Shown piece by piece: positions 17,559 to 25,889 of a DNA stretch of 64,000 nucleotides (position 1 is its first letter; each line of letters starts with the position of its first letter). The DNA comes from an uncultured Verrucomicrobia subdivision 3 bacterium (GTDB lineage: Bacteria; Verrucomicrobiota; Verrucomicrobiia; Limisphaerales; UBA11358): NCBI GenBank assembly GCA_903895255.1, contig CAITTG010000109.1, forward strand, positions 1 through 64,000, read 5' to 3'. A program made the position numbers and the translations under genes. The notes under the pieces are model-generated. The model saw only the letters and a list, made by a program, of their open reading frames with translations, searched no databases and had not been told where the DNA came from.

Positions 17559-19118
17559 TTAGCCTGCAACCTTTGCGGCGCTCGTCAATTCCAATTTCAA
17601 CGCCGCCAGAAACCCCGCCGCCTTCGCCAGCGTTTCGTCATACTCCGCCGCCGGAATGGAATCCGCCACAATCCCCGCGCCCGCGTGAAACCAGGCCCGG
17701 CCCGCCCGGCACACCGCCGTGCGGATACTGATGCTCAACTGGCTTTCGCGGTTGAACCCCAAATACCCATGGCACCCGGTGTAGGGACCACGCGCCACCG
17801 GCTCCAACTCATCAATGATTTCCATCGCGCGGAATTTGGGCGCGCCGGTGATGCTCCCGCCGGGAAAGCTGGCGGCGAGTGCGGCAAAGTGCGTCACCTC
17901 CCGGCGCAGGCGGCCCTCCACGGTGGAGACCAGATGCTGCACCTGGGCGAAACGTTCGAGCCGCGCCAGGTCGGGCACCTGCACGGAGCCGAATTCACAA
18001 ACTTTGCCGAGGTCGTTGCGCAGGAGGTCGGTGATCATCACCAATTCGGCGAGTTCCTTGGCGCTGGTCTGAAGTTCGTAGGCGAGCTGCGCATCGCGCG
18101 TGGGGTCGGCATGGCGCGGGCGGGTGCCCTTGATGGGGCGCGTGAGGATGTGCGAGCCGCTCAGGCGCAGAAACAGCTCGGGGGAGGACGAGGCGATTTG
18201 AAAATCGCCGCAATTCAAATACGCGGCAAACGGTGACGGCGACACGGCTGCCAGCCGCTGAAATAATTCCCAGCCGGAAACGGGGCAGGGGGCGGTGAGG
18301 CGCTGGGAAAGATTGACCTGGTAAATATCGCCGGAGCGGATGTAAGCCCGCGCCCGCTCGACCGCGGCCAGGAATTCCCCGCGCGTGAGATTTGAAGCCA
18401 CCGCCCCGGGTTCCGTCGGTTCGGTCCGGCACGTGGACGCGGGACTGGCCGCCGGCTCCGTTTGCAAGGCGGTCAGCCAGAATTGCAATGCCGCGCGCGC
18501 CCGGGATTCGCTGCGCGAACCGTCGGCGCAGACCCCGGTGGCCACCACGGTGACGCGGCCCAGTTGATGATCGAAGACCACCAGGCTGTCGTAAAAACCC
18601 ACCTGACAGTCAGGCAGTTCCAGGTCGTTGACGGTTCGATGCGGCAGCTTGGGTTCGTTGAAGTATTTGAGATCATAACCCCAGTAGCCGAAACAACCAC
18701 CGAGCGGAAAGGGCAGGTCGATTTCATCCAGCACCTCGCAACGCGCCATGAGGGCATCAAGGATTTGCCAGGGATTGCCGAATTGAACCTGCGGATTTTG
18801 GCTGGCTTCAACCTGCTCGCGCTGGCGTGCTCGGGCGACAGGCGGGAAGCCTGTCCCACGTTCCGGAGAGGGGGAATCATCCGCCGCTCCAGAGTTATCC
18901 TGAATGGGCATTAATGGGCAGGTTCCCGCGTAAATTTCGCAGCGGGGGCCCAGCGAGCGGAAGACCAGAAAAGGATTGGCGGTCACGAACGAATAGCGCG
19001 CCGCGGGCGAATCAAAGGCCGAGGTGCGCAGCAAGACCACGCCGGGTCCGGCCCCCAAGTGCTCCACGAGCGACTCGGGGGTGTGCGTGGTGGGTCCTTT
19101 CTGGATCAGCGGGCGCAT
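17559..19118 (-). CDS. pabB: Aminodeoxychorismate synthase component I
   Basis: Chorismate-binding enzyme. PIKGTRPR, with Lys near residue 330, is the PabB-type active site (TrpE has PIAGT), so it is assigned to 4-amino-4-deoxychorismate and folate synthesis. The blocks RSGDIYQVNLSQRL, MITDLLRNDLGK, FPGGSITGAPKFRAMEIIDELEP and GAGIVADSIPAAEYDET are intact. Residues about 70-108 form a Pro/Ser/Arg-rich insertion that encodes a REP-like palindrome (18838-18854) inside the gene. Start ATG 19118 is 3 bp after the stop of the LOG-family gene, so they are co-transcribed. Confidence 0.92.
   Translation of the reverse strand: MRPLIQKGPTTHTPESLVEHLGAGPGVVLLRTSAFDSPAARYSFVTANPFLVFRSLGPRCEIYAGTCPLMPIQDNSGAADDSPSPERGTGFPPVARARQREQVEASQNPQVQFGNPWQILDALMARCEVLDEIDLPFPLGGCFGYWGYDLKYFNEPKLPHRTVNDLELPDCQVGFYDSLVVFDHQLGRVTVVATGVCADGSRSESRARAALQFWLTALQTEPAASPASTCRTEPTEPGAVASNLTRGEFLAAVERARAYIRSGDIYQVNLSQRLTAPCPVSGWELFQRLAAVSPSPFAAYLNCGDFQIASSSPELFLRLSGSHILTRPIKGTRPRHADPTRDAQLAYELQTSAKELAELVMITDLLRNDLGKVCEFGSVQVPDLARLERFAQVQHLVSTVEGRLRREVTHFAALAASFPGGSITGAPKFRAMEIIDELEPVARGPYTGCHGYLGFNRESQLSISIRTAVCRAGRAWFHAGAGIVADSIPAAEYDETLAKAAGFLAALKLELTSAAKVAG
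18838..18854. repeat. REP-like palindrome inside the pabB coding sequence
   Basis: ACAGGC-GGGAA-GCCTGT forms a 6-bp stem within the pabB N-terminal insertion. It closely resembles palindromes dispersed between genes in Verrucomicrobiota and Planctomycetota (recalled, not searched). Here it has been kept in frame. Confidence 0.55.
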
Positions 19119-19121
19119 GAG

Positions 19122-19799
19122 TTAGCGGAACGCCGCCGCCGGCAGTTCCGGCTGGCTGGTCTTGCGCTGGTATTCCAGCACGCAGTCAATGACTTCCTGG
19201 GGCGTGTCCGCGAAATGGACCAGTTCCAAGTCGCCGGGGCTGATCAAGCCGTCTTTCTCCAGGTGGTTTTTCATCCAGGCGAAGAGGCCCTTCCAGTGTT
19301 CCGTGCCATAGAGAATCAAGGGCATGGCCGGGATGCGCTGGGTCTGGACCAGCGTGAGCACTTCGAAAAACTCATCCAACGTGCCAAAGCCGCCGGGCAT
19401 GAAGACAAAGGCAAAGCTGTATTTGACGAAGCAGACTTTGCGCGAAAAGAAGTAATGGAAATGAACCGGCACATTGGCATGGCGGTTGCCCGACTGTTCA
19501 TGGGGCAGTTCGATGTTCAGCCCCACGGATTTGCCGCCACCCTGCGCCGCTCCCTGATTGGCCGCGGCCATGATGCCCGGGCCGCCGCCGGTGACCACGG
19601 CGAGGTGATGCCTGGCCAGGCCTTTGGCAATGTCATGCGCCGCGTGATAATCCGGATGGTCCGAGGGCGTGCGCGCGGAGCCGAAAATGGTCACGGCCGG
19701 ACCGACCTGGGACATGGTTTGGAACGAGTCCACAAACTCGGCCATGATGCGAAATATGCGCCAGGGGTCCTCGCGAATGAAATTATTGGGCTCGCTCAT
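19122..19799 (-). CDS. LOG-family Rossmann-fold protein (TIGR00730 type)
   Basis: 225 residues from ATG 19799 (MSEPNNFIREDPWRIF); the longer frame to 19982 lacks family features and overlaps another gene's promoter. The signature PGGFGTLDEFFE and the preceding GGGPGIMAAANQGA are intact, which in this family bind nucleoside monophosphate and catalyse phosphoribohydrolase chemistry (cytokinin-activating LOG in plants). Bacterial substrates are usually unknown. It is the first gene of the operon with pabB. Confidence 0.88.
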   Translation of the reverse strand: MSEPNNFIREDPWRIFRIMAEFVDSFQTMSQVGPAVTIFGSARTPSDHPDYHAAHDIAKGLARHHLAVVTGGGPGIMAAANQGAAQGGGKSVGLNIELPHEQSGNRHANVPVHFHYFFSRKVCFVKYSFAFVFMPGGFGTLDEFFEVLTLVQTQRIPAMPLILYGTEHWKGLFAWMKNHLEKDGLISPGDLELVHFADTPQEVIDCVLEYQRKTSQPELPAAAFR

Positions 19800-19872
19800 G
19801 GGGGGAACATAATCCCGGACCGGGCCGGAGACAAGGCGGGAGGCGGCCGGAATGGTTGGGAGAAATAGCGGA

Positions 19873-19901
19873 TTGCCTGAATGCCCGATCGTTGCTAAAT
19901 T
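19873..19901 (+). promoter_or_regulatory. Antitoxin promoter adjacent to start codon
   Basis: TTGCCT (19873-19878), 17-bp spacer, TAAATT (19896-19901), ATG at 19909 after 7 bp. No ribosome-binding site; a leaderless mRNA is predicted. Confidence 0.45.
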
Positions 19902-19908
19902 GTAAACG

Positions 19909-20127
19909 ATGAGCAAAGACGCTTTGATAGCCAAATACGAAGCCCTTCCCACCGCTTCCCAAAAGCAGGTGGAAGCGTTCATTGAATTCCTTTCGACCCG
20001 GATTTCCTCAGAATCAAAACGGTCGGTTGGACCGCGCTTCAGTTTTAGCTGGGCTGGCGGTTTGGCGGACTTGCAGAACCAGTTTACCGCCGTTGAATTG
20101 CAGCATCATATCAATGGGCTGCGATGA
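19909..20127 (+). CDS. DUF2281-type antitoxin
   Basis: A 72-residue protein of the small DUF2281 family. N-terminal helices (LIAKYEALPTASQKQVEAFIEFL) are followed by a flexible SKRSVGPRFSFSWAGGLADL region that usually contacts the toxin. The stop overlaps the PIN gene ATG by 4 bp, the usual coupling. It is related to the antitoxin at 1549-1743 but paired with a different toxin class. Confidence 0.8.
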   Translation: MSKDALIAKYEALPTASQKQVEAFIEFLSTRISSESKRSVGPRFSFSWAGGLADLQNQFTAVELQHHINGLR

Positions 20128-20333
20128 ATTATCTGGTTGATACCAACATCTTCCTGGAAATACTGCTCAACCAGAATGGGCGGAAGAAATGTGAAACTTT
20201 CCTGCAGGACGAACCGGGTGCAGCCTGGATCTCCGACTTTACCTTGCATTCCATCGGCGTGATATTGAGGGCCGTTCACCGGGTGGGCGCCGAGCCAAAA
20301 CACCGTCTCCTGGCGGGCTTCGGAAAAGACTAA
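20124..20333 (+). pseudogene. Truncated PIN-domain (VapC-like) toxin
   Basis: The first about 48 residues are a clear PIN-domain start: MNYLVDTNIFLEILLNQ with the first catalytic Asp (D6), then CETFLQ and WISDFTLHSIGVIL. Normal partners of DUF2281 antitoxins have about 130-140 residues. Here the match ends near position 20262 and continues as an unrelated 21-residue tail, so later catalytic acidic residues are lost. It is most likely an inactive remnant, leaving the antitoxin as an orphan. Confidence 0.7.
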
Positions 20334-20661
20334 AGAGTGAGGGCATGGGCGACCCGGCGTTTCCTCAACTCAAAATAGTTGAGGTCCACTGGTTCCACTT
20401 GCCCGGGGCTGTCACGCAATTCCAAGCCGCGCCGGAAGATTTCCTGCCGCATGCCGTCATTCCGTCTCCGGGAGCGCCGGCGCTTGTGCTTCGATTTGTT
20501 CCACGCTCATGGGCCTCATTTACTTTCAAACTGGCGGATGGTGAACCGAAATTTGCCCGGTCGCAAAGGGCAAGTGCAAACCAGCCGGAGAATGGTGGTT
20601 CTCCGGCTGGATGCTGACAGGTATGTCGGCGGTGAGGCAGACTCAAGTCCCATGACCTGGC
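20334..20661. other. Intergenic region after the PIN remnant and nrdJ
   Basis: 328 bp at the converging ends of the PIN remnant and nrdJ. Open frames on both strands are short and lack ribosome-binding sites or recognisable domains. A perfect 12-bp inverted repeat at 20581-20610 is the only clear structure. Confidence 0.5.
20581..20610 (-). terminator. Strong hairpin downstream of nrdJ
   Basis: CCAGCCGGAGAA (20581-20592), loop TGGTGG, TTCTCCGGCTGG (20599-20610): a perfect 12-bp stem 52 bp beyond the nrdJ stop. There is no T-run on either side, so a Rho-dependent or mRNA-stabilising role is as likely as termination. Confidence 0.4.
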
Positions 20662-23600
20662 TTACGAGCAGCCGAGGCTTTCGCCGCAGTTCAGGCACTT
20701 GTAGCAGGCGCCGTTGCGCACGGCCACGTGGCCGCAGTTCGGACAGGTCGGCGCGTCGCCTTGATTGACGAACGTGGACGTCAGGATCGGCTTGCCGTGA
20801 CCGGGCTTGAGCAACGCAGGCTTCGCTTTATGCCCGTTGCCGGGAGCGGCATCGAGCACGGTGGTGTCCTCACTCAGGGGCAGCTCAGGCACCGGCCGGT
20901 TTACTTTTTTTTTAAACTCCTCAAGCATCCCGGGGATGGCCAGTTCGGTCTGGGCACGCACCTCGGTCACGCTTTCCCGGTAGCCGGGGACGAATTGGAA
21001 CGCCATCCAGCGGAACACGTAATCGGTGATGGAGGAGGCGTTGCGAATCTCCGGATTCTTGGTGAAGCCGCTCGGCTCGAAGCGCTGATGGGCGAACTTC
21101 TTCACGAGGGCTTCCAGGGGCACGCCGTATTGCAGCGCCAGGCTGGTGAGGGTGCCGATGCTGTCCATCAAACCGCCGATGGTGGAACCTTCCTTGGCCA
21201 TGGTGATGAACAGTTCGCCGGGGCGGCCGTCATCGTAGGTGCCGACGGTGAGGTAGCCCTCATGACCGGCGATGTCGAACTTGTGGGTGACCGCCGTGCG
21301 GGTGTCGGAGAGCCGGCGGCGCAGCGGTTTGCCGGATTCATCGGTCAACCGGGCGACCTCGGCCTCCAGTTCCTGCAACCGGGTGGTGAGCGCGGTGGCG
21401 TCGGCGGTCTTGTCGCCGCCCTCATTGGTCTTCTTGGTGTTCAGCGGCTGGGAGCGTTTGGAGCCGTCGCGATAAATCGCCACGCATTTCAAGCCCATTT
21501 TCCAGGCTTCCACATAGGTGTGGCGGATGTCTTCCACGGTGCTCTCGGCCGGCATGTTGACGGTTTTGGAGATGGCCCCGCTGATGAACGGCTGGGCCGC
21601 CGCCATCATTTTCAAGTGGGCGAGATAACCAATGCTGCGTTTGCCGCGATAGGCTTTAAAGGCGCAATCAAACACCGGCAGGTCCTTCGCCTGCAACCCG
21701 CTGGGGATGACCTCGTTGGTGGCCTCATCGGTGACATCTTCAATGGTGTCATATTTTTCGATGTGAGCGATGATCGCCTTGATTTCCGGCTCGGCATAAC
21801 CGAGGCGGCGCAGGGCGTCGGCCACGCCCCGGTTGACGATCTTCAACATGCCGCCGCCGGCCAGGAGTTTGTATTTCACCAGGGCGATGTCGGGTTCCAC
21901 GCCGGTGGTGTCGCAATCCATGAGGAAGGCGATCGTGCCGGTGGGGGCGAGCACGGTGACCTGGGCGTTGCGGTAGCCATACTGGCGGCCTTTGGCCAGC
22001 GCACCATCCCACGTCTTGCGGGCCTCGTCCTTGAGGTAGTTGAATTCCGCGCTGGGCTGGATGGCTTCGACGGCGTTGCGATGCTGCTGGATGACGCCGA
22101 GCATGGAGTCAACGTTGTCCTTGGTGATCGGTTTGGCCACATGCGAGCAACGCGCGTCGCGGTAACCGGCGAACGGTCCGACACTGGCGGCGATTTCGGC
22201 GCTTTGTTCGTAGGCGTGACCGGTCATGATGGCCGTGATGGCCCCGGCCAGGGCGCGGCCCTCGTCAGAATCATAGGGCAGGCCGTAGCTCATGCAGAGC
22301 GAGCCGAGATTGGCGAACCCGAGGCCCAGGGTGCGGAAAATATGGGAGTTCTCGGCAATTTCCTTGGTGGGATAGCTGGCGTTGTCCACGAGAATTTCCT
22401 GCGCGGTGATGAAGATGCGGGCGGCGGCTTTGAACCGTTCCACATCGAACTTGCCGTCCTCGCGTTTGAACTTCATGAGGTTCAGGGAGGCCAGGTTGCA
22501 GGCGGTGTTGTTGATGAACACGTATTCGCTGCACGGATTGGTGGAGTGAATCGGCTCGGTGCCCTTGCAAGTGTGCCATTTCTGAATGGCTCCGTCATAC
22601 TGCAGGCCGGGATCGCCGCAGATGTGGGTGCCCTCGGCGATTTTGTACAATAGCTTGGCGGCGTCTTTCTTCTCGATGGGCTTGCCGCTGGTGGCGGCGT
22701 GCGTCCACCATTCCTTGCCGTCCAAAGCGGCTTGCATGAATTCGTCGCTGACGCGCACGGAGAGGTTTTCGTTCTGGTACATGACGCTGCCGTAGGCATC
22801 GCCGTTGTAAGAACCGTCATAGCCTTGCTCGATCAGCGCCCAGGCCTTCTTCTCCTCTTTCTGCTTCGCATCAATGAATTCCTCGATGTCGGGGTGCCAG
22901 TCGCGCAGGGTGTTCATCTTGGCGGCGCGGCGGGTCTTGCCGCCGGACTTCACCACGCTGGCCACCTGGTCATAAACCTTGAGAAAGCTCATCGGGCCGC
23001 TGGGGCGACCGCCGCCGCTCAACTTCTCACGGCTGGAGCGAATGGGGGAAAGATCCGTGCCCGTGCCGGAACCATACTTGAACAGCATGGCTTCGCTGTA
23101 GGCCAGGCGCATGATGTCTTCCATGTTGTCCGCCACGGATTGAATAAAGCAGGCGCTGCCCTGGGGATATTCATATTGCGTGGGCGCGCGCTCGGCCTGC
23201 TTGTGCTCGCGGTGGTAATACCAGTTGCCCTGGCCGGAATTTTTGCCCACGCCGTACTGGTGGTAGAGGCCGACATTGAACCAGACGGGGGAGTTGAACG
23301 CGCCATACTGGTTGACGCAGAGCCAGGTCAGCTCTTCATAAAACACCTCGCCATCGGCCTTGGAGAAATAACCATCGGCAATCCCCCAGTCCGCGATGGT
23401 GCGGGCGATGCGGTGAATGAGCTGCTTGACGGAATGTTCGCGCTCAGAGGTTTTCTGTTCGCCGTAAAAATATTTGGACACCACCACTTTGGTGGCGAGC
23501 TGTGACCAGGAGGCGGGCACTTCGACATTTTCTTGTTTGAAAATGACTTTGCCCGCGTCATCCGTGATTTCGGCCGTGCGACGTTCCCATTGGATTTGGT

Positions 23601-23763
23601 CGAAGGGCTTGACTTTGGCATCGCTAAACACGCGTTCGAGGCGGAGCGATTTACCGGTGGCTGATTTGCTGGTTTTCACCGCGCGCCCGGCAGAGACTTT
23701 ATTGGTACGACGGCTGGCGGGCTTGGCAGACGGCGACACTACTTCCTCACGTGCATCAATCAT
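20662..23763 (-). CDS. nrdJ: Adenosylcobalamin-dependent (class II) ribonucleotide reductase
   Basis: Makes deoxyribonucleotides from ribonucleotides by a B12-generated thiyl radical; oxygen-independent. At 1033 residues it is the long NrdJ form. Recognisable blocks are FNSPVWFNVGLY, YGSGTGTDLSPIRSS, STNPCSEYVFINNTACNLASLNL (substrate and radical site), APTGTIAFLMDCDTTGVEP, and a C-terminal zinc ribbon CPNCGHVAVRNGACYKCLNCGES carrying the reducing cysteines. The N-terminal 60 residues are Lys/Arg/Ser-rich without a clear ATP-cone. No class I or III reductase is in the window. Transcribed from its own promoter. Confidence 0.96.
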   Translation of the reverse strand: MIDAREEVVSPSAKPASRRTNKVSAGRAVKTSKSATGKSLRLERVFSDAKVKPFDQIQWERRTAEITDDAGKVIFKQENVEVPASWSQLATKVVVSKYFYGEQKTSEREHSVKQLIHRIARTIADWGIADGYFSKADGEVFYEELTWLCVNQYGAFNSPVWFNVGLYHQYGVGKNSGQGNWYYHREHKQAERAPTQYEYPQGSACFIQSVADNMEDIMRLAYSEAMLFKYGSGTGTDLSPIRSSREKLSGGGRPSGPMSFLKVYDQVASVVKSGGKTRRAAKMNTLRDWHPDIEEFIDAKQKEEKKAWALIEQGYDGSYNGDAYGSVMYQNENLSVRVSDEFMQAALDGKEWWTHAATSGKPIEKKDAAKLLYKIAEGTHICGDPGLQYDGAIQKWHTCKGTEPIHSTNPCSEYVFINNTACNLASLNLMKFKREDGKFDVERFKAAARIFITAQEILVDNASYPTKEIAENSHIFRTLGLGFANLGSLCMSYGLPYDSDEGRALAGAITAIMTGHAYEQSAEIAASVGPFAGYRDARCSHVAKPITKDNVDSMLGVIQQHRNAVEAIQPSAEFNYLKDEARKTWDGALAKGRQYGYRNAQVTVLAPTGTIAFLMDCDTTGVEPDIALVKYKLLAGGGMLKIVNRGVADALRRLGYAEPEIKAIIAHIEKYDTIEDVTDEATNEVIPSGLQAKDLPVFDCAFKAYRGKRSIGYLAHLKMMAAAQPFISGAISKTVNMPAESTVEDIRHTYVEAWKMGLKCVAIYRDGSKRSQPLNTKKTNEGGDKTADATALTTRLQELEAEVARLTDESGKPLRRRLSDTRTAVTHKFDIAGHEGYLTVGTYDDGRPGELFITMAKEGSTIGGLMDSIGTLTSLALQYGVPLEALVKKFAHQRFEPSGFTKNPEIRNASSITDYVFRWMAFQFVPGYRESVTEVRAQTELAIPGMLEEFKKKVNRPVPELPLSEDTTVLDAAPGNGHKAKPALLKPGHGKPILTSTFVNQGDAPTCPNCGHVAVRNGACYKCLNCGESLGCS

Positions 23764-24215
23764 GGCAGTAATCCGATTTGAATTTGGTTAAGTTTTCCGA
23801 GCCGGAAGGTGAGGAGAACGACACATTAAATCTCTATCCTTACGCTATCCTCGAGAAACCGGCAATCCACCCAAGGTCTCACTAGCCCCATTAGTGGGGG
23901 AACGGCGACCATTCTTACACCACAGGTTGTATGTTTCAAGGAATTTTTACAAAAAAGTTACGCAATCGTTATTTCTTGGCTTTTTTGACCATTGTTAGGG
24001 GTAAGGGGATTTGCGCCGCAAATAAGCGCTCCGTATTGAGGCGGTTGGAAAAATAAACCAAGCTACCACCGAGGACCTCGTTTTGGCCGCAAAAACCGGG
24101 CGTTTCCCAGTGACAGCACTCGCTCCGCCACTGCCATTAGTGCAATTCGTAATGGCCGATGAGCGGGCGTGGCGTTGCCGTTGGGTGAGAGAGCGGAAAT
24201 TTGGTGATTTTCAAC
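23764..24215. other. Region between thrH and nrdJ
   Basis: 452 bp without a gene. It contains the nrdJ promoter and leader in the proximal 180 bp. The part next to thrH holds AT-rich runs and no clear terminator. A cobalamin riboswitch was looked for and not found. Confidence 0.5.
23880..23939 (-). promoter_or_regulatory. Candidate nrdJ promoter with NrdR-like operator
   Basis: Minus strand: TTGAAA (plus 23934-23939), 16-bp spacer, TAAGAA (plus 23912-23917). The spacer, read on the minus strand from 23932 to 23917, matches about 11 of 16 positions of the NrdR-box consensus as I recall it. Downstream, CACTA-N7-TAGTG (23880-23896) is an inverted repeat in the leader. The leader is about 140 nt. 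Confidence 0.35.
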
Positions 24216-24821
24216 TCACCCCAACGCTGCCTTGATTAACCCTGCCAGTTCCCCGTAGGTGTGCACCGCCTGGAACTGGGGGAATTGGGCAATGACATTC
24301 GCTGGCGCATGGAACAGAAAGCCGGCATCCGCCTCGATCAGCATGGCGGTGTCGTTAAACGAATCGCCGGCGGCCACCACGCGGTAGTTTAATGCTTTCA
24401 ATGCGGCCACGGCCTTCTTTTTCTGGTCGGGCACGCGTAATTGGTAATCGGTGATGCGGTCATTCACCACCACCAGTTTGTGGCAGAAGAGCGTGGGCCA
24501 GTTGAGTTGCCGAATCAGGGGCAGGGCGAATTGTTCAAAAGTGTCCGAGAGGATGATGACCTGGGTCACCGCGCGCAGGTCATCGAGAAAGGCCCGGGCG
24601 CCGTCCAAGAGGGGCAGGGTGCCGATGACGTTCTGGATGTCCGAGAGCTTGATGCCATGCTGGTCGAGGATGCCAATGCGATAGCGCATGAGCTTGTCAT
24701 AATCCGGTTCGTCGCGAGTGGTGCGGCGCAATTCCGGGATGCCCGTCTTGTCGGCCACGGCAATCCAGATTTCCGGCGTCAACACGCCTTCCATGTCCAA
24801 AGTCACAATCGATTGTTTCAC
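24216..24821 (-). CDS. thrH: Phosphoserine phosphatase / homoserine phosphotransferase ThrH
   Basis: A HAD-superfamily enzyme of 201 residues. The nucleophile motif is DMEGVL (residues 9-14), motif II is ILSDTFEQF, motif III Lys is in the DQKKKAV stretch, and motif IV is AAGDSFNDTAML. Residues and length fit ThrH, which removes phosphate from phosphoserine and can pass it to homoserine. The start is GTG at 24821, with GGGCGGGAG just upstream. Monocistronic or with an upstream unit not visible here. Confidence 0.9.
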   Translation of the reverse strand: MKQSIVTLDMEGVLTPEIWIAVADKTGIPELRRTTRDEPDYDKLMRYRIGILDQHGIKLSDIQNVIGTLPLLDGARAFLDDLRAVTQVIILSDTFEQFALPLIRQLNWPTLFCHKLVVVNDRITDYQLRVPDQKKKAVAALKALNYRVVAAGDSFNDTAMLIEADAGFLFHAPANVIAQFPQFQAVHTYGELAGLIKAALG

Positions 24822-25111
24822 GGGCGGGAGTTTTCCAAAATCAGGCGGGCGTGTCGAGCGGTTCGCACCGAAACCGCCACTTTTGCCATAAAACTGCCGG
24901 GGATTTAACGGGCGGGAACCGATAAAACCGAGGTTTAACCAGTTGGAGAGAATTTAATCAGGGATGAACCGGCATTTCGCGATGCTTCCAGTACCGCCCA
25001 TTTCCCGCTTGCCAACCCCCGCGCTTTGAAGGTTAATGGTTTGGCAATCCCAATACTTAGGCGGTCGCTAACGCGCTGCCATTGAACCAAAACCAAAACC
25101 CCATCCCTGTC

Positions 25112-25855
25112 ATGAAAACAAAACTGCTCCTCACTGCCGTGGCCATGCTGACCGGTTCCCTCCTCGCCGACCCCACCCCGGGCGACGTAATTACCAACGC
25201 CGCCAATGCCCTCGCCGCCCAGCCCAATTACAGCTGGAAAACCACGGTGGTGGTGCCGGAGGGCAGCCAGTATCGTCCCGGCCCCACCGCGGGCAAGCTG
25301 GAGAAGGACGGTTACACGGATGTCTCCACCAGCATGCGCGACAACACCATCGAATTTATCAGTAAAGGGACCGCCGCGGCGGTGAACACGCCGGACAATG
25401 GCTGGCAATCCCTGGCGGATGTGAGCGGCGACCAAGGCCCGGGCCGTTTCCTGGCCGGACTGGTGCGCAATTTCAAGGCTCCCGCGACCCAGGTGCTAAC
25501 CCTGGCCAGCGGCGCGGGAACGCTCACGCAGGAGGGCGATGTGATTTCCGGTGACCTCACGGAGGCCGGAGCCAAGGCCCAGCTCGCCTTTGGTGGCCGG
25601 CGTGGCGGTGGTGCCGCCCCGGAGATCGCCAATGCCAAAGGCTCGGTGAAGTTCTGGGTTACGGGCGGCGCCCTGACCAAGTACGAATTCAAAGTGTCCG
25701 GCACCGTGACCTACAACGGCAACGACCGCGCGATTGACCGCGACACCACGGTGGAAATCTCCAACGTGGGCAGCACCAAGGTGACCGTGCCTGACGAGGC
25801 ACTGAAGATCCTCGCCCCGAAACCCGCTGCTGCGGCGGCCCCGGCGGCGAATTAA
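25112..25855 (+). CDS. Hypothetical exported protein
   Basis: 247 residues from ATG 25112 (MKTKLLLTAVAMLTGSLLADPTPG), a clear signal peptide with cleavage probably after LLA. The mature protein is beta-rich, contains one GGRRGGGAA stretch and ends in a Pro/Ala tail. I do not recognise the family; repeated Val/Thr strands and one-to-one alternation suggest a beta-sandwich or lipoprotein-carrier-like (LolA-like) fold, but this is only an impression. Isolated gene, convergent with malic enzyme. Confidence 0.75.
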   Translation: MKTKLLLTAVAMLTGSLLADPTPGDVITNAANALAAQPNYSWKTTVVVPEGSQYRPGPTAGKLEKDGYTDVSTSMRDNTIEFISKGTAAAVNTPDNGWQSLADVSGDQGPGRFLAGLVRNFKAPATQVLTLASGAGTLTQEGDVISGDLTEAGAKAQLAFGGRRGGGAAPEIANAKGSVKFWVTGGALTKYEFKVSGTVTYNGNDRAIDRDTTVEISNVGSTKVTVPDEALKILAPKPAAAAAPAAN

Positions 25856-25889
25856 GCCTCAACCATGCGGCTGGTCCGGCGGTCATTAA

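Noticed and set aside
20728..22653. 641-residue open frame antisense to nrdJ
   Set aside because: GC-bias shadow of nrdJ; Gly/Val/His-rich translation with no family features.
23764..24150. Possible cobalamin riboswitch upstream of the B12-dependent reductase
   Set aside because: Strings such as GCTAGTGAGACC and CACTGGGAAAC resemble parts of a B12 riboswitch but are in the wrong order and lack the conserved core and partner helices.
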